A stretch of 64,000 nt of DNA, taken from assembly GCA_038025085.1 (NCBI GenBank), contig CM076151.1, forward strand, positions 12,312,501 to 12,376,500, written 5' to 3'. The first letter of the stretch is position 1. Every line of letters begins with the position of its first letter. The stretch is from Tetragonia tetragonoides (taxonomy: Eukaryota; Streptophyta; Magnoliopsida; Caryophyllales; Aizoaceae). Positions 25,565-35,600 of the stretch are shown here, one piece after another. The translations under genes and the position numbers were made by a program. The notes under the pieces are model-generated. The model was given only the letters and a program-made list of their open reading frames with translations, searched no databases and had not been told where the DNA came from.

Positions 25565-25898
25565 CTGGATCTAGTTGAGTGAGTTAATGATCTGATCACA
25601 ATTTTTTGAAACAAATACTCATTCAAGTTATAGTGGTGAAATTAAATTAATTTTGTAAAGCGTTTGAACTTTTTTTTTTTTTGGTGGAGAAAAGCGTTTG
25701 AACTTTGAAACAACCGTTAGCAACAAAGATTGTTAGGTGTTTCCTGCTTAGGACGAAAATCTCTCACACGCCTTTTTAATTTCTGCAACTGTATCTTTCC
25801 ATTTTCTAAAACTTTTCTTAAACCCTCAAGGCCTAAACCCTATAATCTTTAGAGCAACTCAAAAGTCAAATAAACCCTCTTCCTTCTGCCCATCAACC

Positions 25899-26684
25899 AT
25901 GTCCTTCATCTCAGCCCTAACCTCTTCCATTACCAAGCCATGGTTCATCATTGTTTCTTGTGCAGCATTATTCATTCTCACCACCATCATACTCATAAGC
26001 CTTTACCAGTGTTTTCGAAGGCGGTCGAAGAAAATCGCAGCCTCTCTTCCATCATTGAATGATAAAGAAGTTACGATTGTCCAGGTGATGATCAGTTGAA
26101 TAATATGGTCTCAGTAGGATGTGTCAGGCCAAGTAATGACCGCGGAAAAGAATTAGAAGTGCTAAATAGTGCTAGACAATCTTATAATAGCTCATGTCAC
26201 TGCTTCCCATTGGACGAGATTAGAGATTGTACCAATAAATTTGACACAAGGAATGTGATTAGAATTGGACGTTATGGCGCCGTTTACCAAGGTGTTCTGT
26301 TAGACGGTACACAGGTTGCTGTCAAGGATTTCGACCATATTAGCAGGTATACTGTTCTGTTAGCTTTGGAGTTGTGTTGTGTGAGAAATAAATTTAGTTT
26401 GAAGATTTTGCAAGAATTTATTACCATTGATTAGTTTGAAGATTTTGCTATATATTGACGAAGTTTGGTTATGCCCAAGATGATTCTGATGAGCTTTCGG
26501 TGAATGATGAGCAGTGCTAAAGCAAAGGAATTTATATCAACAGTGGAGAGTGCTTCGAATATGTGGCACAGAAGTCTTGTCAGGACACTTGGTTTGTGTT
26601 GAAGAGACAGGACCTCCTTATTCTTGGCATTCTATTAGGCATATACTTGTAAGTGAATACGTTGATAATGGCGATCTACACCAA
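25899..26684 (+). pseudogene. Truncated receptor-like Ser/Thr kinase pseudogene
   Basis: Begins with an ATG and a membrane segment (WFIIVSCAALFILTTIILIS) followed by basic residues, as in At1g01540-like receptor-like kinases. The kinase start is recognisable: FPLDEIRDCTNKF, then IGRYGAVYQGVLLDGTQVAVK (Gly-loop shortened, VAVK lysine kept), a GT-AG intron after DHISR (next exon from 26515), and ILVSEYVDNGDLHQ. A frameshift puts a stop at 26097-26099 between the membrane and kinase parts. Another puts TGA at 26600-26602 after RTLGLC; homology resumes in another frame (VEETGPP). Homology ends at about 26684, in the N-lobe, at the join with the polygalacturonase pseudogene. The catalytic loop and C-lobe are missing, so no active kinase can be made. 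Confidence 0.8.
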
Positions 26685-28916
26685 GATGTCCTTAACAAAG
26701 GCGCCCCTCCCAACAGCAGTCTTGATCTCACAGCTGATTTTGTGTTTATAGCTGTGATATCCTCAGACCTTATGTCTTGGATCCCACCTGACATCTCACT
26801 GCCTAAGGCAATTGTGGCACTGTCAGGGGAAATGCAGGTCACTCTCCTTATGTTAACATGCTGGGTTGGCATTCCGAATTTGATACCATACTGACCATAC
26901 TGATCCCAACCGCTTTTTACGGCTATACAGTCGTCTCCTGAGACATTAAAGCTGTCTTCTATTCGAACATTTGTGCAAGAATCTGGGTTGATCCCATCTG
27001 TTAGGAGAATCAACAGGTGCCTTGATGGTCAGGCCTTGGACTATGACATTGCTGTCATGAAAAACCTTGATCAGTAATCAGAGCATATGTATTAAAAGAT
27101 AATGATTAACATATGTGAATGCTTCAATAGTAGCAAACTCACCTGCAGTAAATAGGGTGAACATTCCAGGATGGAGAGTTAAGCAAAGTGAGGTTAAAGA
27201 TCTGAACTTGATCGGAGTACATAATCTCGATTAGGTATGGCCGCGTCCACTTAAGCTCCTCCTTCTTGAACTTACCCCACCAGGAAGCCCCCTGGCCATC
27301 AATTGTTGCATTGCCACCTGTTAACCAAACAAAAAATGAGGATTGTGCCTTTTGATAATGGTGACTGCAAAAATGTAATTAGATACATAGTGTCAAGTGA
27401 TGAGATGACTAAGTTAGTAAAGTTACCAGTAATTACAACATCAGTAAGATTGGTTCCGAAGATGAGACTAGCATATCTCCCAGCTGGAGCATCTCTGCCC
27501 TTTCCGTACGAAGGCAAGGGAGGGAGAACAGGCCAATTCTGATTCATCCTGTATGCATTGGATACAACAGTAGAACCAATAAGTAACTTTTGATTTAAAA
27601 AAAAGAAATTTAGTTAAATCTGGTGTTATATTGAGAATTACAACAATAATTGCTAGCCATAAAATTATACTTTTAAAAAAAGAAGTTACCGATCGGTGAT
27701 GGGAAAAAGATGCAAGAGTTTCAGTAACACAAACTTAACTGTATGAAATCAGAATGTGAAACTAGGATTAGCTACAGTTCAATTATGATATCCACAAAAG
27801 CTAATTCAGATTCGTACTGCACATATATCATGCAATGCTAAAGCATGCTTCCAAGGCTGAAATTCTGACTTTATGTCAAGCAGTTAATGATGATGAGAAA
27901 GAAAATGGTGCTAGGACTTTGTAGATTGTACAATTTTTGGTATACCTCCACATCATCATAAAGACACATACTCATCTTCTTGTTACTTGCAAGTAAAAAA
28001 CTTTTGGTACTTTTAACACTTTTGAGCTGGTTTACACAATAAATTGATCACATGGAAAAATAATTTATACCCTATTTGGTATATAATCTGCTTTTTTAAG
28101 GTAAGCAACCAAAATAATTTGTTTAGTATCCCTTTGAGATTGTATATGAGTCACTAGTATGCATTACATAAGAAATGCCATATGATGAATTACGGTTCTA
28201 TGAAATGGATTAGGATCTTCTCAATACACCATTTATGCATTACACTCGTCACTCGTGTATTGGGGAGGATCCTCATTGTAGGAGAACAAGAGAGTACAAG
28301 GATGAATACCTGAGATGCAAGAAGAACGGCATCTTTGTCAAGGTAGAGAGTGAAATTGCTAGTAAGATTGAAGCTGCCGGTAAGCCACTTCCCCGGTGGC
28401 ACGTACAGTTCGGCACCACCATCAGCTGCATACTTACTAAGGCTGTCAACCACGGCCATAAAGGCCTTGGTGTTAGATGTCTTCCCATCTCCTACACCTC
28501 CAAAATCGGTTAAAACCGCCCCGTGTTTTCGCCACCAACTTGGGGTCTCATCGTTCAACAAAGCACGACTTTCAACTAAGTTAATGCTTATTAGCCCAAG
28601 TATCAGCAAAAGTACAAGAGCCATCTTGTGATCCTGTCCATGATCAAACAAAACAGTTTTAAGAAAATGTTACAAGTGATACTAGGAAGCACAAACGAAC
28701 AGAATAGAAGGATATGTCTGGTGTTGATCATGCTTGCAACCTAAGTTTGACACGAAAATTGAAAAAACAGCAAACTTGTTTTTGAACAAATCCATTGTAA
28801 GAATCAGTTTTAGGAAAATCTAAATGCGATTTCAAATATGATCAATGAGAATTTTTATTTTATTTATTTGAAGAGATTACCTGCTGGGATCTTATGGATG
28901 GTGGAGACATAGCCAT
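26682..28916 (-). pseudogene. GH28 polygalacturonase pseudogene (3'-truncated, frameshifted)
   Basis: Close paralogue of the intact gene at 29624-37673. Exons: 28881-28916 (MAMSPPSIRSQQ), 28310-28633 (signal-like MALVLLLILGLISIN, then GKWLTGSFNLTSNFTLYLDK), 27427-27548, 27143-27317 and 26682-27051. Three lesions break the frame. An extra base near 27535 makes the exon 122 nt, against 121 in the paralogue. About two bases are missing near 26998-27003 in the NTDGI motif. One base is missing near 26725 before the RIK motif. The last exon covers the equivalent of paralogue exons 5 and 6 without an intron. It stops abruptly after VKDILV at the junction with the kinase pseudogene, so the C-terminal ~140 residues are absent. 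The promoter side has a 64-bp (GA)n tract. Confidence 0.85.
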
Positions 28917-29076
28917 TGCTGGTGGAGCAAAAAAATTGATATCCTATTGTTGCAGGGTAATTACAAATGGCGAAGAATGGATTTTATATAGAGGAGAAAA
29001 AGGAGAGGGAATTTATGGTGTGAAAGAGTTCATGGTGTGGTCAGATCTTTGCAACGGTTTTCTCATCCCAAAAGAA

Positions 29077-29080
<4 letters not shown>

Positions 29081-29144
<64 letters not shown>
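29081..29144. repeat. (GA)n microsatellite
   Basis: About 64 bp of GA repeats, 165 bp upstream of the first ATG of the polygalacturonase pseudogene. GAGA tracts are common in plant 5' regions. Confidence 0.92.
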
Positions 29145-29149
<5 letters not shown>

Positions 29150-29623
29150 AACTTACATATATCTCAATGGACTGGGAAGGTGCAAAGTTGCAAACCCAAA
29201 CATGGTAAGTGGTGCAGGACTGCAGTGAAAGAAATTAAAATCACAACAGATCCTTTTTTGTTCCTTTTTTTTTTCTACAAATACCTTTGTTGGTTATTGT
29301 TAATCTATAATTTGTTAATCAAATGCAATGTATATGCAGTGTTTAAAAATGATACAGTACAATCTACATATCATTGATTTGATTTGAGAAAACTACATTC
29401 ATGCATTTTGATTGTTTTCATATGATTGATTTCTTACAGTGCATACTTCATACATGAACCTAAATGATCCTTGACAATACATGTGATCTCATCATCTCTT
29501 CTACAAGTACACAACTAGACATTAGTTGTGTAATGTCAGTTATGGGTAATGTGACATTACACACAGCCACCAAAAGATAACCAAACCATTACCAATGACA
29601 ACCAACAGCAACACCACAGGGAC

Positions 29624-32600
29624 TTAGGCAAGAGCAGGAGCCAAGCAACCTCTAAGCTGCACCTCCTCAATAGGCAACCTATCCTCGGGGAAGGGGCACT
29701 CCACTACGTGCCCCTTTCTTAGCAACCCACAAGCCGGAGGCTTGACCCGGTTCGTAACCCCTTCGATATTGGTACAATTCCACTGGATCTCCATTGGCTT
29801 TTCGGCCAGCCCAATAGTCACATTCGACATGCAAATCCCCTTAAACGTATCCCCCTTTATTCCCTCCAAGTTAGCGGCCATGGTCACGTTCTCAGCCACC
29901 ATGTCCCTATAATTGATCCCCTGCACATCGGGCAGCGCCTTTGGGTTGAAGTTCTGGTCTGGGTGTGACCCGTAGTATGCGGTCATCCAGAACACGTACT
30001 TCATAGTCTTCATGGTCATCCTCCTTACATATATGTCTCTAACGAAGGCTCCCCGTCCAGGGGAGGACTTGATTCGAACTGCTGACTCGGTGTTAATGGC
30101 GGTTATGTCTTCAGCCCGAATGTCTCGGATCCCGCCTGACATCTCACTGCCAAGGGCTATGGTGGCGCTAGTCGGGGAGATGCACGTGAGATGACGGATG
30201 ATCACATGCTGGGTTGGCATGTGGAACCGGATGCCATACTCATCCCACCCACTCTTGATGGCTATGCAGTCATCTCCGGAGACTATGTAGTTGTTTTCAA
30301 TCAAGACATTTGAGCAAGAATCTGTAACACCACAAGACACAATAATGCATTTGGTGATTCATGTCAATATTGATTACTACTCAGTATAGTTTAAGAAAGG
30401 GATCAAGTAATCACAGTTTTTGATCAATTAATGACCCATTCTAGTGATCGGTTAAAAATGTTAATGACAATCAAATAACCTTAGAGCCATGGATAATGAC
30501 AACCCTGCACCATGAGTTAGGCTTTTACGGAAGTTTATAAAGGGGTTCTTGGGGATTACCTGGATCGATCCCGTCTGTGTTAGCAGAATGAGTAGGTGCA
30601 AGAATGGTGAGCCCACGGATAATCACATCCCTGCAAAAATGGAGAATGATTTTCTTGATTATGCAAAATTTCTATGTATTCAATTTGTTTCCCACTCATT
30701 GGAAAGATATGTAAGTGTTGTGCTTGACATCAGTTTTCATGTCAAACACTTCTCATACTAGCTCCATACAGTTCAGAAATAATGCCAACTCTTCAAGACT
30801 AATAATAGATGCTGGTAAAACCATTACCTGCAGTATACAGGATGAACATTCCAGTTAGGGGAATTGAGCAACGTGATGTCAGAGATTTGGACTCCATTAG
30901 AGTACATGAGCTCAATCAGGTAGGGCCTGGTTTCAGTAAGCTCGTTACTCCTGTATTTCTTCCACCAAATTTCACCCTGCCCGTCAATTGTGCCATTGCT
31001 ACCTATATTCAAATGACATGATTATCACTTCTCAGAGTTCACACAATAGTTTTCGATAAATGAACATTCATTCTTAGCATCAAATCCAAAAAAATTATAC
31101 ATCCTGTGGAGTATAGGCATGGAAGTCCAAGATGTAATTAAACTTTTGGAGTTTGTGTTATGCTTGGTCTTCCAATGGGAGTTCTTTTCTGACTTAGTTT
31201 TCTTTCTGATCTGATATAATATGCTTGTACCACAAGTAGTTAAAGACATATCAAATCTTATTTTCGCAAATCGCACAGCAGGATTATGAGCTCATATACA
31301 GCACAAATATGAAGATATCAGTTGTCCTAATGTAATATGTAACAATGCCTGCATCAGTTTTTTTTTTTTTTTTTTTTTTTTGAAGGGGCTACATCAGTTG
31401 TTCGTATTGGGTAAAAAACTAAACTAAACGCCTCAAATTGATTTGCACATACCCATTTGCATTAGCCTAGGTAAGTGCCTACGTTGCACCAATTTTTTTT
31501 TCTCAGATACTGATTCCAGATTCCAAACTTTTCCAGCATGACAATGCTCATCAGCGTGCTATATCATTATCATTAGATTGCAGAGCATGCATGGAGTAAG
31601 TGTTGATTAAAGGGGATCAGGTTTGGACAGGAGCAGAGCGGCTAATTCCTCCTTTTGAATTATGGCAGGATGAGCATAGCAACTGCCATGTGTCAACCTA
31701 TTCAATTGCATGAGTGTATATGCAATGCAACATCAAGCACTGAAGCACACAGTAGGTTGCTGGTCTAGCAAAATCAGTGGTCATATATAGTGTCATGAAT
31801 CCTAGAATTTTGTTTTACAAGACACCACTCTAAGGGTCAAAACACCGAAAGCATAGATGAAATTGAAGTTCGAGAAACTGGATAATCTTTTGAAGGCATC
31901 GGGAGTTCTTTAGGGTCACGATAGACTCCCGGGAGAAGATTGGACAAAAATCACAACCGGGGCCCAGAAAGCTGAAAATCGAAGGCTATAATCCATAATT
32001 TTTGGCATTTCGGGAGGCCCTGAGACGAAGGTGGATATTTTTGCACTACTTGCTCGTAACACCCCTAGGGGACATGGGAGGCCCTCCGGGGTTAGTCGTC
32101 GAGTCCCTGGTAGACTTGGACGACCGTTTTACGTGTCACCACTTTAAGGGCCTGAACACCAAAAGCATGAGTGAAATCGGGGTTCGGGGATCCAAATGAC
32201 ATTCGCGGGGCATTGATGGTCCTATAGGAGCACGATAGACCCCCCGAATAAGTTTGGGCGAAATCACAACCGGACGCCGAGAAGTTGAAAATTGAAGGCT
32301 ATAATCCATGTTTTTTGGCATTCCGAAAGGCCCCGGAACGAAGGTGGATCTTTTCGCATCAAATTGCACAGGACACCGTAGAGGACGTGGGAAGCCTGCG
32401 GGGTCGGCTACCGGGTCCCTAGTAGGTTTGGACTACCCTTTTACGGGTCACCACTATAGGGACGAAACACCGAAAACATGGGTGAAATCGAAGTTCAGGG
32501 ACCCGAATGACCTTTTCAGGGCACCAAAGGTCCTCAAGGGTCACGATAGACCTCCCGAAAAAGTTAGGGCGAAAATCACAACCGGACCCAAATAACTAAA

Positions 32601-35600
32601 AATCGAAAGCTATTCCACTATTTTTGGCTTCCGAGAGACCCCGTAACGATGGTGGATATTTTCACATCACAATGCACGGGACATCCCTAAAGGATATGGG
32701 AGGCCCCCGGAGAAGACTATCGGGTCTCTGGTAGGCTTGAACGACCGTTTTACGGATCACCATTCTATGGGTCAGAACACCAATAGCATGGGTAAAATCA
32801 GAGTTCAGGGACCCGAATGATCTTCCTAGGGCATCAGCGGTCCTCTAGGGTCATGATAAACCACTCCCAGAAATTTGGGCAAAAATCACAATCGGCCCCT
32901 GAGAAGGTGAAAATTGAAGGCTATAATCCACATTTTTCAGGCTTCCAGGAAGCCCCGGAACGAATGTGGATATTTACGCATCATATTGCACGGGACACTC
33001 CTAGAGGACATGGGAGGCCCCCGAGACCGGTTATCGGGTCCATGGTAGGCTTGGACGGCTTAACGAGTCAACACTCTAAGAGACGGAACACCGAAAGTAT
33101 GGTAGAAATCGGAGTTCGGGGACCCGAATGACTTTTTATGGACACCATGGGTCCTCTAAGGTCACAATAGACCTCCCGAATAAGTTTGAGCAAAAATCAC
33201 AACTGAGCTCCGGGAAGCCGAAAAACGAAGATTAATAATCCACGTTTTCTGGGCTTCCTGAAGCTTGGGAACGAAGGTGGATATTTTCGCACCAAATAGC
33301 ACTAGACACCCCTAAGTGACATGGGAGGCCCCCTTGGTCGCTATCTGTCCCTGGTAAGTTTGGACGTTCATTTTAGGGGACACCACTCTAAGAGCCGAAA
33401 CATGAGTGAAATCATAGTTTAGTGACCCGGATGACCTTCCTGAGTTACAGTAGGTTTTATCGGGTCACAAAGGAGCCCCGGCGAAGTTTGGGCAATAATC
33501 CCAACCGAGTCTCGGAAAAACCGAAAACCGAAGGTTAAATAATCCACAATTTTTCGACTTCCGGGATACCCCGGAATAAAGGTGCATATTTCTACACCAC
33601 ATGACACAGGACACCCTTAAAGTATCTTCTTCAAGTTTCAACAACCATGTAGGATGTAAAAATATATCTTGATTTACATATAGGGATCCACCAGACCTAT
33701 GATAATTATTTTGGAATCTGTTTGGAATAATAGTAGTGATTAGTGAATCTCTATTGAAATGGTTTATGATAAATATACCTGTAATGATAACATCAGTAAG
33801 GTTGGTTCCAAAAATGAGACTAGCATAACGTCCAGCAGGGGCATCTCTCCCTTTACCGTAGGAAGGCAATGGTGCAAGTATAGGCCAATCCTTCTCATCC
33901 TGTCCACATTTACAGCCATATCAGTTTTAACTTTCTCATTTCACCCTTGTTTAGCAAATTAACCAAGGCAAGATACAAGGTGGGGGAGGGGGATTTAAAA
34001 CACCTCAAAAGACGAAAAGAGGACCCTTTAGAAAATGGGCCTAAAAGTCAATATGTAGTAGGCCAAGTGGTGGCCTACTTATACAAAATGGGCCTAAATG
34101 TCATAAATACTAGACCCTTCTGATCTAGTCTAGGCTTGGGAACAATGACAGCACAAAAAAAAATTACATGTCAACATTGCGTAGAGATGAGATCTCTCCA
34201 ATTGATTTGCGGGTACTACACTAAATCAATTGAAGGGGATCTCATCTCGTATGTGTTGATACCGCCTGAAGCAAGCAATCAACGCCAACTGATTCAGATC
34301 TATCTTCCCACACTTTTCTAGTTTTTTTTTTCTTTTTCTGTTGCTTTTATTTGTTTCTCTCTTCCCAAAGTTTGGAAGTATTAGCAATTTTCAAGAATTG
34401 GCCATGCTCATCTCTTAAAACCCAAACGCTCATTCCTAAAAAGCAACTTCTTCCCACCAAAAGTTTGGCATATTCATACGTGCCCTTAATTTACGCCACT
34501 TTATGCTAGACTTTGCATGACAAAGCAGATGCCCTTTTTGTCTCTACCTTTCCCTTTTTTTTTTTTTTTTGGTTTAGCAAGTTTCTCTTTGGGCAATGGC
34601 ACCTCCTAATGCTTTGAGTATTTCATGAATTAATTCGGGTAGATAAAATTGTAACTTGTTTACCAGTGAATCAACACCTTTTGAATTGCTCTATCTTTCC
34701 TATCAACACCTCCTAATACTTATTGGTTGCTTTGACTCTCGAGATTGGTTTATCTAATGTTTTTTCCGTTTTTCTTTTCTTTCTTTAATTTATTGTTGGA
34801 TAAATTTACCCATTAACCTTTGTGTGGGAGGTTTAGATCATTCGTTTTCTTTGGTTCCTTGACTCTTAGCACGAAACTAACCACTTAACCATTCGATCAA
34901 TCCACATGGCCACATTAACAAATTGATGTGTATGTCTAGTGCAAAATGCAATAGTACATTAACTTACATATGCTGTATAATTGATGAAAGCAAGCGATCT
35001 TGCATAAAGTCATAAACAAAACCCATCAAAATCAAAGCATCAACAATACCACACAATAGCATATGCTTGGTCGCAATTCGCAATTCACAATCCACAAGAT
35101 GTGAACACGCATTGGTACCGTACAAGTCGGTACTTCTATATTGAATATCAAAAGGCAGCTCAACTACATCACAAAGGACAAGCTAAACTTTCCAAAACCC
35201 ATGCAGCATTCTCAGAAAATTCAAGATTTATCAGAAACCACAGGTCAAATACAACCACTTGACAGCAAATCGACTTAATATAATAAGCAGCATGCCATAT
35301 CAAATCTAAAATAAGAAAAGATGAACTTATGTAATCTTTAAATAATCAAACAAGAATCAAGATTAAAAGTGTACAGCTTATCAAATCGAAATCTTGTTGC
35401 TGTTCAATCGAACATAAACCAATGCAATAAACCAATGTAAGGAAAATATGATCTTAAATCAAGGATCGTATGACCTGAACTGAACTGACAAAACAAAAAC
35501 GTAAATAAGTTTAAACTGATCACTGTGAGATAAGTGACCCTAATGGAAACAGCCTCTTCTCTGTGTGACTCTCACAGGGTAAGCCTGTGTACAACCGACC

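Noticed and set aside
28894..29228. Plus-strand frames with a long Arg-Glu repeat
   Set aside because: They are translations of the (GA)n microsatellite next to the polygalacturonase pseudogene.
32002..33131. Repeated plus-strand frames (e.g. GPEKVKIEGY, RRGRGKPAG)
   Set aside because: They recur with the ~312-bp repeat units and are interrupted in other units; no consistent protein.
31822..33625. CRISPR-like repeats
   Set aside because: Units are ~312 bp, contiguous and diverged, in a plant nuclear intron; there are no short repeats with spacers.
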